A DNA stretch of 64,000 nucleotides, taken from assembly GCF_932526225.1 (NCBI RefSeq), contig NC_064048.1:2993597-3057596 (forward strand), read 5' to 3'. This DNA comes from Nematostella vectensis (taxonomy: Eukaryota > Cnidaria > Anthozoa > Actiniaria > Edwardsiidae). Positions 21,437 to 31,639 of this stretch are shown one piece after another. The notes below the pieces were generated by a model that was not told the origin of the DNA, ran no database searches, and was given only the letters and a program-made list of their open reading frames with translations. The translations under genes and the position numbers were made by a program. Position 1 is the first letter of the stretch. Every line of letters begins with the position of its first letter.

Positions 21437-22397
21437 ATGGCGGAGGGAAGACAGAGATCAAGAAGAATTGATTATAAAGCACTGAATAATGTTTCATCTG
21501 CCGATTTTAATTTCGATTTTCAAAGAAAACGAAAGTATAAAAGTGGATCAAAGGTATATGATGTGGAAAGGATAATAAGTCAGCGAATTACCTCCAGAAA
21601 CGTAAGTGATAGTTTGCTCGAGCAAACCTTTTTATTTGAGTAGAATCCCAATTTTGTTAAAATATAAATTGGAAACTCACATTTTTGGTTTGATTTCAAA
21701 AGGAATTGTACACCGAATTTCCATTGATTGCTGTATTTTTGTATTTTGTTTCGATACAGGGGGATAAAGAGTACCTAGTGAAGTGGAAAAATTGGCCGAT
21801 TTGGACTAGTACTTGGGAGCCAGCGAATCATTTAACAGAAGCTTTGATTAGGTGAATATTCTGAAATAACTCCTCAATAATGATTTTTTTTTAAAAATAT
21901 TATTAATAAAAAATTCCGGAAGTCATAGCTTCTGATCTTTTGATGTATTTTGAACTTTCAGATCTTACCTATTCCCTGTAATAACACCTGAAAGACTAGA
22001 AAATGCATCAGCTTTGTTTTTGGAGGGGATTACAAGCATCTTGAAATCCAAGGCAGTAAAAGCTGTACATAGCACCGAAATCCGTATTGATCATGACATA
22101 GTAAGATACATATTTAAGGGCTGTGGTAAATTAGCTGCTGACAAGAAGTCTATGTTTTATGAGAAATCTGATTTCAAAAGATTTGGCCTTCCAGTGTATT
22201 GGTATTACTGCCTGGATGAACATGGACAAGGAATTACAGTGGATTTCCCCATCAAAATCAAAACTGTCCTTTCATACACAAAAGCTTACTACATAGTGTC
22301 ATGTGGGAAATTAGAAAAGAGCCCAACATCTCCTGTAGAAAAAATAGTTATAACTTTAAATAGGAAAGCTTGTGATCAGCACAATTTGTTTGTTTGA
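21437..22397 (+). CDS. Transposon-encoded chromodomain protein, three exons, 230 aa
   Basis: Exons are 21437-21601 (ends AGAAAC then GTAAGT), 21760-21851 (after GATACAG, before GTGAAT) and 21962-22397 (after CTTTCAG). The joined length is 693 bases with consistent phases 0 and 2. The chromodomain (residues about 40-80) spans exons 1-2: VYDVERIISQR, then EYLVKWKNWP and STWEPANHL. All three aromatic-cage positions are aromatic (Tyr41, Trp64, Trp67), so binding to a methylated histone lysine is plausible. The N-terminus is basic. Residues 87-230 (VITPERLENASALFLEGITS..., RFGLPVYWYYCLDEHGQGI...) form a domain I do not recognise. It lies within the TIRs, convergent with the transposase, so probably an accessory targeting or regulatory factor. 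No defect seen. Confidence 0.8.
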
Positions 22398-22586
22398 TTT
22401 TTTTTATAATATATTTTTTTATCATTCATAGGATTTAATAATATATGACTCAATAGAATAATATATGTATATACAAAGAAATTGTTATAACATCACCAAG
22501 GAAATGTTGAATAGTTTTAAAATTATTTACATGACAATTTATTGTACTGTTGTTATTAATAGCATTGTTATTGCTACTTATAATGT

Positions 22587-25017
22587 TTATTCATCCAGAG
22601 TGTTACTCGTAGTTGCAGTATAATTTGATTCTGTGTTCCTTCTTCTTTTCCTTGAGTCTAAAATTTTGCTATTCCACCATTCCTCATTTCGCTTCACATA
22701 TTTTCTCTTCTCTCTTTCGTGGTGCTCTAGAGATTTTTGCCTAGACTCCAAAAGCAGAATGTCCTTAGCTGCATCCCATTTATTGGACTTTTGGTAGTAT
22801 ATGCGCTTAGCATCATCGTTGTTTTTTTCCACACCTTGCCCTGAAAACTGTATGATTGGCCCATGACTTAAGATAAACTGGGGTATGTGGTATGGAACTG
22901 CATGCATGTATGGGGTCACCCTGGCATTACCATAACCAACACGTTTCGCACCAAGCTTGGAAAATAATTCTATCCATGCTTTGGCCTTTTGGTGAATAGA
23001 ATCTGGTGTAGTTTCATCAGCATTTGCACAGCATATCAGCAGGTATAATGAATGGAAGTCTTCCCAAAGCTTTATGACCTCAGACTTGGTTTCATCAAAG
23101 AGTATATTCATGGATTTCAGCTTTTCAGGAAGAAATTTCATCAGCTTTTTTTTTGTCAGAGCCAACTAAACTTGTCCAGTCTTTCTGCTTACTTGATTTT
23201 CCATCTGCATTCAGTTTTTCCCACACATTAAATGTTATGCCAATGTCATTAATTGCTTTAATTAGCTTATCAAGGCCTATGCCTTTACATTCTCCTCTTG
23301 GTTTGTGCATATCTTCTTTGCTGTCTTTTTCCATTACTTCAATAATCAAATTTTCTGTCAGCCTGTCTGTTATCCTTAACATCATATGCAGTTCATCCAG
23401 AATGACATGATCTAGTTCAATCTCAAATAAAGGTGGGTTGATACAACAATAATTCTCTTTCTTTTTTGTACACCACTCCTTAAGTGATTTGATTGTTCTT
23501 TTCATTGTGTCTGAGTTGTAGTATGTTGATTCATGTTTCATATTCCACCTCTGAGACTTGCGAACTATACACCACAAACAAGCATAATCAGAAGTGGCAC
23601 CACTGAGACCCATTGAAAGCAGCAAAAATTTCAAATCACCCCCAAGAAAAAACTCTAAAGGAATTTCTTTGTCTCCCAAAGTGACTTTTTTAGCTTTCAC
23701 ATGCTCATTAATATCCTTAATTAGACTGTTGTATGAAACTTTCAGTGTTTCATATTGTTCGGGTCCATTCACAATTCCAATCGTATGGTTTCCTTTTGAT
23801 GCATTGTATTCACCAGACTGCAGCAATGAGAAAGAGAGAATCATAAAATTGGTTGTTCTTGACATCTTTGCCCCATCACCACTTATTTTAACTTTTAGTG
23901 GATTTTTAGTGAAATCAAAAGATGGGTGTGAATCCAAATACTTTGATATGACCTCCTTTAGCAGTAAGGAAAAGGAACGTTGAGCACCAGGGTCAGGGCC
24001 AGGCACCCTCTCAATGTGGCAGAGAGAATTGAGCTTGTCCCTCTTTTGTTTAATGAGGTAAGATCGAGGGATATCATTTGTTAGGAAACTGAGTTCATGA
24101 TAGCATTCATCACTTACACAAAATTTGTCTAGTAGAAACAATACTTGTTCAAGCCTATGGTTCTCTTCCTCTGTAAGTCTTTGAGTTTCATCACTATTTT
24201 TTTCCTGTTCATCATAGTTCAAAGTATATATTTTGCCATCATCACTCTGATCTTTAAAAGCAATAGATGCAATGTCCAGACCAAATGTCTTTGAGAACCA
24301 GAGAGCACATTGAGCTCTCTCTTTTAGCTGTTTAAGTTTTCTTGATTTTTGTTTTGTACCAACCTCAGAAATCTTTTTTGAAGAACAACACAATTTTTCA
24401 TCCCCTTCCTCTAATGCCAGTGCATAAGCTTTGAGTTCTTCATTTAGTGCTTCTAAAACTTCAATTTCTTCACAATTTGTTTGTTGAACTTGCTTAAGCT
24501 CTTCCAAAAGTGTTTTTTTCTGCAACTCCAAATCAGTGCATTTATTTTTCCATTCTTGAAGTTCCAGATTCACATCTTCATATTCATCTCTGAGCTTTGA
24601 GATAGATTCAAGCTCTTTTGAAAGGATACTGAATTCTGCATATCTTTTATCCAGTTCCCTTCTGTTCCTTCCACCTTTGCACTTCTTATAGAGGGAGAGA
24701 ACTTTTCCAGTTTCCCTTCTTAGATTTTCTTCCAACCGTCCACTTGATCCCTTTGCAATAGCCCAACAGTGTCCAGGTACTGTGGCATTGAGCAGGTCTG
24801 TTAGACTATAACAGCTTCCATCTGAGGTACTTTTTTTTGAAAAATTATTCCATATTTTGAACAAAGGAAATGGAACCTTAACAGTGAAAGCAACTTCAAA
24901 TAGCTTTGCAGATTCTCCAGTTAAATAAGCAAATGAACTCCTTGGATTAATCTCTGAATCAAATTTTAATTTCCAATCTATTGCTTGTTTAGAGTATTCG
25001 GATAAAATCTCAGACAT
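22587..25017 (-). pseudogene. RAG1/Transib-like DDE transposase, one homopolymer frameshift
   Basis: Two frames abut at a 9-T run (23146-23154); together they give about 815 aa. First part (25017-23125, 630 aa): coiled coil about 120-205; SGDGAKMS with candidate D1 at 381; LGGDLKFLLL with D2 at 461; CLWC (Cys480, Cys483); LDELHMMLRITDRL about 540-553. Second part (to 22587): MHAVPYHIP (His88, His93 of that part) and GVEKNN with Glu113. D2 to first Cys is 19 residues, His-His is 5, and second His to Glu is 20. These equal mouse RAG1 D708-C727, H937-H942 and H942-E962. RAG1/Transib-type DDE fold and zinc site are thus strongly suggested; CMC-type relatives remain possible. The start at 25017 follows a CTAAG acceptor-like site, so an upstream non-coding exon may exist. 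Confidence 0.8.
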
Positions 25018-25409
25018 ATTTTGTTGCTCTTAGTTAGCTCTGCTAGCTCAGTGTTGGAATTTTATTAACCACAGGAATCCCATTATTTATTTGATTAAGT
25101 AAAAAGCAATATAATGTACAAAAATATTCGAGAATCTAAATATTAGATATTGTTTTGAAGGATCATGAATGCAATGAGTACACTGGCCTTGATAACTTCG
25201 TCCTACATGGCGAATTTATTATAATTTATTATACTTTCTCTTGCCTCTCTTATACCCCCACGAATCGTTTTTGCACCTTTTAGGCCTGGTTACATAGGCT
25301 TAAAATGGCGGAGAAAGAAGTGGTTTAGTAGCATTTACTCGAAGATTTCAGAGGTTTTTCTCAAGCTACAAACCGCGGTACCTCAGATTCAGATAGCAAT
25401 ACTTAAAGA

Positions 25410-25622
25410 ATGAAATTCAGGGACTTCGACAGAGTTTTGCCCGTTCCAAATGATTATCAATTGCCATTAAAAATGGCTGTTTCACGAGATCATGCTGCCT
25501 GCGATAACATGGGAAGACCGCGTAATCGATTCATCGATGTGCTGCAACATCATTTCATGTATTTGGTGAACTACTATTACAAGTTTGAAGAAAATCCACG
25601 GAGAGTTTTATGGTATATTTAG
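25410..25622 (+). CDS. Uncharacterised 70-aa reading inside the RAG1-like element
   Basis: An open reading from ATG 25410 to TAG 25620-25622 with protein-like composition (DHAACDNMGRPRNRFIDVLQ, then YYYKFEENPRRV). It lies between the transposase start and the right TIR, on the opposite strand to the transposase. No family recognised. It may be a third gene, an exon, or chance in a promoter region; a nearby ATGGCGGAG (25304) matches the start of the chromodomain gene but stops after a few codons. Confidence 0.25.
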   Translation: MKFRDFDRVLPVPNDYQLPLKMAVSRDHAACDNMGRPRNRFIDVLQHHFMYLVNYYYKFEENPRRVLWYI

Positions 25623-25843
25623 CTATAATATTGCCCGATCAAAACTTCCATGAAAGCCTCAAAAACCAATCCTGGTAAGTAGATTGAAGTCAGGTAAATA
25701 AGTTAAGAAGACCGCAAAATTGTATTAGTTTGCATAAATACTATATTTCGAGCTTTTCAAATTTCATTGCATACAATCTTTGAAAATAATCGGCCATTTT
25801 TAAATGGCATTTCAGACATGCGCCGTAAAAATAGCCGCCATAT

Positions 25844-25864
25844 TGTCCCTGATTTTTGGTAATG
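25844..25864 (-). repeat. Right terminal inverted repeat of the RAG1-like element
   Basis: Exact reverse complement of 21332-21352. It is followed by TTAAGG, with no longer direct repeat matching the left flank. Confidence 0.85.
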
Positions 25865-26299
25865 TTAAGGCATTTTTAAACAAAAGCATGCAAGGAAACC
25901 ATCACTGGCTCTATATTTACTCGCCTTTTGCCATGAAATCAATGGAAAGCCGCCACACTTGGTCGAAAGGAGGCTGAAATGTATCGTTTGCTATTTGTGT
26001 CCTTTTCCAAGTGTTGTCATGCTGTAACCAGTCTACGATTTACTTCATAGCTGTGCAAATGATAAATGTTGGTGTTCTTCTATTTCTCCATCTCGGCTCA
26101 AAACATGTGCTGCTTTAAAACTAACACTTGAAGACTTTTGATAGATTGGCTCTTGAGAGTGCGGTGTACAACAGGCCTCCAGCAAATTAATTGTATGACT
26201 GAACTGTGGCAGACCAGAAAACACGAATTTTATGTTTCATGAGCTAAACTCTTTTGGTTGAGTTGATTGGTTGAGTTGTCTTGTCTTTTGTCTGATAGC
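25865..26299. other. Non-coding flank
   Basis: No gene or repeat recognised. Confidence 0.5.
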
Positions 26300-26620
26300 T
26301 ACAACTTGGGTGGTATCCGGTATTTCGATCCAATGACGTGACCAGAATTGCAGTACTTGCTCCATACCATCCAGATTGATGGCAACTCATTGGTGATCGA
26401 TCTTTTTTTTACAAAATCTGTCAGGGTGCCATGATGAATCCTGTTGTTGACATTGTACAGCACCATGACAGGGGCTCCAGGTTTGAATTAAGCATGTGAA
26501 TCTGTTGCTGTGAAGCACATTCTTTCTCTGGGAAGGTCAGACAGACGGGCATATTGTGTGCAACCGCCAATAGTTTGGTAAAATACAGATGGACGGTGGC
26601 TAAATCGACGCCATCGTCTT
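26300..26620 (-). pseudogene. PIF1-like helicase C-terminal relic (Helitron-type)
   Basis: A minus reading gives LPRERMCFTATDSHA, an in-frame TAA (26488-26490), then KPGAPVMVLYNVNNRIHHGT. The phrase LKxGAPVMLxxNxNxRLxNG is a hallmark of the C-terminal domain of PIF1-like helicases, which occur both in cells and in Helitron transposons. Only this end is present and it carries a stop. No Walker motifs or Rep domain nearby. Helitron origin is inference from frequency in metazoan genomes. Confidence 0.5.
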
Positions 26621-27864
26621 AACTCAAAGTTTGTTAGCTTCGCTTCACCACTGGCCATGGAGCTGCCATGTATTGATGATGGAGATGTCCATGTAGCAAT
26701 AACTATTTCCACCTCGCCTCTTAGATACTTTGTAGTATGAGCGTTGTTGATTGCTGAGGTCAATGCCGCCCATTTACAGTAGAGAGCAACGCTCAGTAAC
26801 ATGATCTCCACGAATTGCCCATTTACTTTTTATTTTCTCCCACTAACTGTCAGATCGTAGGCGATCGTTGTTGGGAGATGGAACAGGCGCCTCTAGAAAT
26901 CGAATAAGCCCGCGTTGCTGCCTCAAAAAAGTTCCCGGGGAAAAGGGACTTCGTATTTACAGTTCTCGCGTGTTGTCGAGTTGCCTATTATCAAATGGGG
27001 AAAAATGTTATGAAGCATTATTGATCACAGGGTTGAGGAATGGCTTCGCCCTGTAGAGCTTAAACTTTGCGCTTTAAGGGTTTAAGGGATTTGGAAGCCC
27101 TTAAACTCTTTCACATTTCATCAGACTCTCTGAAGATATCTTTAAACCATGAATCCATTTGGTCGAAATTGAGTTCAAAACAGTGTATGAACGGTGGTTT
27201 ATAGCAGTAGATAATTCTCGAATGATCGCAAATTGTGTAAGAAAGATGTGTGAAATTTTACGCCTTATTGTCCTGAAGGGATTGGTTCACAAGCAGGCAG
27301 GCAGGTCTGACATCTGTAAAGGTTCTTTGAACGAAGTATGGCTGTATCATTGATGCCTGGGAACCATATTTTTGATCGTACAAATGCTTTTGTGCGGTCG
27401 ATTTCTTGGTGTCCTTCATGAGGTCAGCAGTGGTCCAGCCAATGGAATATCACCACTCTTGCTATCAAAATACTTTACATGAAAATGACCCACCCCCATA
27501 GCTTGAAGCTAGAATCTCTTGTAACCCATGTATGACACAACCCAGGCCAACGCTTCCGCGTGCCCGAACCACACAAGCATCACCTTATGTGAAAGCCAGA
27601 GCAAGCTATTTTCTAGGAATTTTATGCGATCTCCCACAAACCACTATTTTTTTCTGCAAAAACATTGACATAATTTTGTTTTCTTTTAAAATGATGTCGT
27701 AGTAGGGGAGGCCTGCGAGGTTGGTAAACGAAATGCTTGGCCTCTGAAGCAGGACTCACGTTTGTGGTCAGATTCACTTTTCTGGGAGGATGGTCCAGGT
27801 TTTCCGCGTTGTATTTTGTGGCCCTCAACTACACATGGTTTAGCAGAGGGGACGCAAAATTAGT
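26621..27864. other. Non-coding stretch
   Basis: Several short readings but none with splice sites or a recognisable domain. A minus reading at 27828-27622 (ENLDHPPRKVNLTTN) has mildly coding composition and is left uncalled. Confidence 0.45.
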
Positions 27865-28089
27865 CTTTAACCTTTAACCTTTAAATACAATAATTGCCAC
27901 TAGCGAGCTAATCCGGCAATGAGGGGCAGCGTACCAACTACCCATGCACATACTACGGTTGATAATAAATAAATAATAAATAAAACAAAAGAAACAATAA
28001 ATGAATGAATAAATAAATAAATAAACGTAACAATTCGATAAGATGATGAGATAACAATACACATGTACATGGGTAGTATGGCAACTAAA

Positions 28090-29361
28090 TCATTGCCGGG
28101 CCAGCTCGCCAGTGACGGCTATCTTAAATTCATCGACAGAGCTGAGGTCTAGCATTTGTTGGGGCAGAGAGTTCCAAACGGGGATAGTTCTTGAAAAGAA
28201 GGAGTATTTGAATTGGTTTATACTGGGAGGCGGGAGTGTAAGTTGGCATGTGTTCCTGACGCTTGACCTGGTTGCGTAGGAACCAGGTTTGCGAATTACA
28301 TCACTCGGGAAATCGATTTTTACTAGCCCGTGGTGGATCTTATAAAACATGACAGAGTCGAATACTGTTCGCCTAAGTTCTAGCTGGTGCCATCCTAGGT
28401 GTGTCAGCATATTCGTGACGCTGCTATGCCTTCCGTAGTCGTTGCACACAAATCTGGCAGCGCGGCGTTGTACAGATTCAACTTTTTGAATGTCCTTCTT
28501 AGTGTGGGGGCTCCATGCTTCCGTCCCGTACTCCACCAGTGGCCGTACCAGCGCCTTGTAGGCTTGCTCTTTAACCGCAGCTGGGCAGGAAGATAAATTT
28601 CTTTGTAGGATACCCAGTACTGCGTTAGCCTTCTTCTTGACTTCCTCCGTGTGCTTTGACCAATTGAGAGATGTAGAAATGTGGACTCCAAGGTATTTTT
28701 GAACGCTAACCCCCTCCAGTGTGGTTCCACACAAATGGTATGGGAACTGGGACTTGTCGCGTTTTAAAGTGATGGTCATGACGTAACATTTTTTGGGCGC
28801 AAACTTCATCTGCCACTGTTCTGCCCATCGTTCAAGGTGGTGAAGATCTTGCTGTAGGGCGTGGTGGTCATCAAGGCTCTTAATTGGGCGGTATAGGACG
28901 CTGTCGTCGGCAAACAGTTTCACGTGTGATTTGATGCCAGATGGCAGGTCGTTTATGAAGAGCAGGAATAATATCGGTCCTAAGACCGTGCCTTGAGGCA
29001 CGCCTGATAGCACAGGGGACCAGGTAGAAGAGGCCCCGTTCACGACCACTCGCTGTCTTCTGTTGGTAAGAAAGTGCCTTAACCACAGTAAGAGTCTTCC
29101 TCTGATTCCATAGAACTCGGCCTTGATCAGTAGGCGTTCGTGAGGGACTGAATCGAACGCCTTGGCGAAATCAAGAAATACCACGTCAACTTGCCCATGG
29201 TCGTTCAGGACCGACGACCAATCATGAATAACAGATATTAGTTGGGTGGAGCAAGAGAGGCCTTTCAGGAAACCATGCTGTAGCTGAGTAATGATGTTGT
29301 TTGCGGACAGGTGACACATTATGTGTTTTGAGACAATGTGTTCCATCAGTTTGGAGACCAA
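28090..29361 (-). CDS. LINE reverse transcriptase (C-terminal part of ORF2)
   Basis: Continuation of the PHD-EN protein after a one-base frame change. RT palm blocks: VVFLDFAKAFDSVPH (first catalytic Asp about residue 64 of this part), SGVPQGTVLGPILFLLFIND, LFADDSVLY (Asp152/153) and WQMKFAPKKC. The thumb and C-terminal region follow, with VRPLVEYGTEAWSPHTKKD and a hydrophobic end (NSLPQQMLDLSSVDEFKIAV) typical of CR1/Jockey-type RTs. All RT catalytic residues are intact. It makes target-primed cDNA from the element's own RNA. The terminal stop at 28090 precedes an AT-rich 3' UTR. Confidence 0.9.
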   Translation of the reverse strand: MVSKLMEHIVSKHIMCHLSANNIITQLQHGFLKGLSCSTQLISVIHDWSSVLNDHGQVDVVFLDFAKAFDSVPHERLLIKAEFYGIRGRLLLWLRHFLTNRRQRVVVNGASSTWSPVLSGVPQGTVLGPILFLLFINDLPSGIKSHVKLFADDSVLYRPIKSLDDHHALQQDLHHLERWAEQWQMKFAPKKCYVMTITLKRDKSQFPYHLCGTTLEGVSVQKYLGVHISTSLNWSKHTEEVKKKANAVLGILQRNLSSCPAAVKEQAYKALVRPLVEYGTEAWSPHTKKDIQKVESVQRRAARFVCNDYGRHSSVTNMLTHLGWHQLELRRTVFDSVMFYKIHHGLVKIDFPSDVIRKPGSYATRSSVRNTCQLTLPPPSINQFKYSFFSRTIPVWNSLPQQMLDLSSVDEFKIAVTGELARQ

Positions 29362-29395
29362 GGATGTTAAAGATACTGGGCGATAGTTCTGTGGG

Positions 29396-31585
29396 TCAGA
29401 TCTTTAGACCCTTCTTATAAATGGCTGATATGTTCGCGTCCTTCCACACAGTAGGGAGTACGCCATCCTTCATCGACTGCTCGAACAGTAATGTAAGGAT
29501 AGGTGCAAGTTCTGTTGCAGCCTCCTTCAGGACTCTGGCTGGGACGGCATCTGGGCCACACGCCTTGTCTACACGGATGTTATCGAGTTGTACTCTAACG
29601 CCGTTAACAGAGAAGGAGATGTCTTTGATGTCTTGGTGAGGGGACGCGCCGAGAGTGGGAACATTAAGATTATCTTCCTGCGTGAATACACTGTCATACT
29701 GTGCCCTTAGCGCCTCAGCTTTACATTTGTCATTCGCGCAAACCCGTCCCTCCCAGAATAGAGTGGGTATCCCTAGTGACTCTGAGCGTAAGAGTTTCAG
29801 ATATGACCACGCCCCCTTGACTCCGTTCGGCCTAGGTTCATCAGATTCAAGGTCAATCCCCTTCATAATCTCGCTCACGTAGTTATTGTGTGATTCCTTG
29901 ATGCTGTTGCTTACAATGTTCCTTAGGCGTTTGTAGTTCACATGGTCTTTTTCCTTCCCAGTCCGTTTGGACTTTTTGAAGGCGCGGTCGCGTTTGCGCA
30001 TCAATTTTTTGATGGGCGCGCCTATCCAGGGGAGGAGTCGCTTTGTTTTCGAAGTCTTGGATGGAATAAACCTCTCCATAGCATCACTAATGCAAGTTGA
30101 GATAGCATTCCAATTTTCCTCCACGGATCTTTCCATGTGCGATGCAGCATAGTCCCTATGGAAGGATGCGATGTGTTCTTTTAACGCAGCTATGTCCGCT
30201 TTATGGTAAAGATAAATCTTACGTGGGGGCTTGGGGATGTATTTTGGAGCAAGGTCAACTTCAAATAAAACCGCGCTGTGATCACTTAGACCCGACGTAA
30301 CATGACATGCATTAACAAGGCCAGGTTTAGACGAGAATGCAAGGTCCAAGAAGCTATCATATCGAGTTGGAGACTTAACATGCTGTGATAATCCATATTT
30401 TTCCGCCAACGCAATAAGGGCGAGGTCCCAGCTGTGAACAGGTGGAGTGAGTACAGCCTCGCCGCTTGACCATTCAATACCCGAGCAGTTAAAGTCACCC
30501 CCTATGATTGCATTAGGGCACTGCTGGTATTTGGTGAACAGTTTGCATAAGTAGTCGTCTAACAGACCGAGTCCCTCCTGGTCGGTTGGGGGGTGATAGA
30601 AACTAGTTAGAAAAAGTTTCTTCCGCTTTGCGAGATGGATAGATGCTGTTATCATTTCGGCCCCATTGACGTCGAGACCCCGTTCTTCCACTGCAGTCAG
30701 ATCGTTGCGAACAGCTATAAAAACACCTCCACCGGAAGCCGTCCTATCTCTCCGATATACTTCATAATTTTCAGGAAAGATTGAATAAGTGGGAATAATA
30801 GCGTTTATCTTTGATTCGCAGCCGAGAATAACGTCCGGGTCATGCAGTGCGACAAGAGATTGAAACTGCGACTTTTTGGCCGGGCTTTTTAGCCCGTTAC
30901 AGTTAAGAGAGAGGATCTTTAACTTTCTCCGTGTTATCTTAACTCGGTTCCCTTGGGGATCATGGAATCTTGAAGGGCTAGACGTAAACAAAGGTGATCC
31001 CGGGTCGCTGCTTATTGTTGAATCAGATGAGAGACTTTCAAAGCGGTTTTCGTGACAAAGATCCATTTCGTTTAACAGGAACGTCGTCGAGAAGTTTGGG
31101 AAAAGGCATTTATTGCACAGCCACGCAAGCTGGGAGTCACTACCCAATCTGTCATAAGATTGAGCCGTCATGGCAATACACTTCGTATGATACCACATGT
31201 CGCACTCGTCACACTGAATCGCTCTTTGGTTCGATCTAGTTGGCTTTTGACAGATGCCACAAGGATCTTTAACGGGGCCCGGGTTCATCGTTGAACAGTC
31301 ATTTGCCATAATTATAAGGATCAATGAAATGCGAGGCGACGTAGAATCGTTCAAAACAGGGCCAAGCATTCGGCCGTGACGCTGCCTTGACAGTGAATTA
31401 ATGAATGCAAATGCAGAGCTTCTTGGCTGATTGACTTTGAATGAACTGGCTTTAAATTCCAAGTTACCTTGAACTCCGGGTATCGCGAATGGCGCCTCAG
31501 ACGAACAAACCTCGCTGACTGAGCTGTCCAGTACATTAAGTACGATGGCAAGAATAGTTATGGGTAGTTGGAGAGCCATTGCCAT
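29396..31585 (-). CDS. LINE ORF: PHD finger, APE endonuclease, start of RT
   Basis: 729 aa before the frame breaks. Residues 109-160 form a PHD finger (CGIC...CDECDMWYHTKC...WLCNKC), which in cellular proteins reads histone H3 tails and here may bias target choice. Residues about 222-450 are an APE-type endonuclease: KILSLNCNGL, CESKI with the catalytic Glu, GGGVFIAV, GGDFNCSG and SDHSAVLFE. RT begins about 640 (DNIRVDKACGPDAVPARVLK, TVWKDANISAIYKKG). The N-terminus (MAMALQLPITILAIVLNVLD) is oddly hydrophobic, so the true start could be a later Met. Near 29390 the frame closes at TGA, while SDPQNYRPVSLTSL continues in another frame: a single-base indel, not in a homopolymer. Confidence 0.88.
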   Translation of the reverse strand: MAMALQLPITILAIVLNVLDSSVSEVCSSEAPFAIPGVQGNLEFKASSFKVNQPRSSAFAFINSLSRQRHGRMLGPVLNDSTSPRISLILIIMANDCSTMNPGPVKDPCGICQKPTRSNQRAIQCDECDMWYHTKCIAMTAQSYDRLGSDSQLAWLCNKCLFPNFSTTFLLNEMDLCHENRFESLSSDSTISSDPGSPLFTSSPSRFHDPQGNRVKITRRKLKILSLNCNGLKSPAKKSQFQSLVALHDPDVILGCESKINAIIPTYSIFPENYEVYRRDRTASGGGVFIAVRNDLTAVEERGLDVNGAEMITASIHLAKRKKLFLTSFYHPPTDQEGLGLLDDYLCKLFTKYQQCPNAIIGGDFNCSGIEWSSGEAVLTPPVHSWDLALIALAEKYGLSQHVKSPTRYDSFLDLAFSSKPGLVNACHVTSGLSDHSAVLFEVDLAPKYIPKPPRKIYLYHKADIAALKEHIASFHRDYAASHMERSVEENWNAISTCISDAMERFIPSKTSKTKRLLPWIGAPIKKLMRKRDRAFKKSKRTGKEKDHVNYKRLRNIVSNSIKESHNNYVSEIMKGIDLESDEPRPNGVKGAWSYLKLLRSESLGIPTLFWEGRVCANDKCKAEALRAQYDSVFTQEDNLNVPTLGASPHQDIKDISFSVNGVRVQLDNIRVDKACGPDAVPARVLKEAATELAPILTLLFEQSMKDGVLPTVWKDANISAIYKKGLKI

Positions 31586-31639
31586 AGTGAAAAGATGGCA
31601 AAATCACATTTGAATCGGAACAGAATTGAACACGTCCGA

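Larger units (their letters stand above)
21337..25859. mobile_element. Two-gene DNA transposon: chromodomain protein plus RAG1-like transposase
   Basis: About 4.5 kb lie between perfect 21-bp inverted repeats (21332-21352 and 25844-25864). Inside are two convergent genes: a three-exon chromodomain protein on plus, starting 100 bases from the left TIR, and a long DDE transposase with RAG1-like zinc and catalytic spacing on minus. Between CC and GG the unit is 4,523 bp with TA on both sides. The flanks reconstruct the target as CATTAATG, a palindrome, so the extra identity beyond CC/GG may be target symmetry rather than TIR. The TIR does not start CAC, unlike Transib or CACTA/Chapaev elements. 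Superfamily not assigned. Confidence 0.8.
27865..31600 (-). mobile_element. CR1-type LINE with PHD finger, nearly full length
   Basis: Minus-strand LINE with PHD, endonuclease and RT modules. The 3' UTR runs from 28089 to about 27865 and ends in a TTAAAGG repeat tail (27865-27883), typical of CR1/L2-like elements that end in short repeats rather than poly(A). The 5' limit near 31600 is set only by the first ATG. PHD fingers in CR1-like LINEs are established (Kapitonov and Jurka 2003). One frameshift near 29390 splits the polyprotein; otherwise it is well kept. Confidence 0.85.

Noticed and set aside
22587-25017. A host RAG1 homologue
   Set aside because: It lies inside matching inverted repeats with a companion gene, has no RAG2-like neighbour, and shows only motif-level likeness; a transposase is the simpler call.
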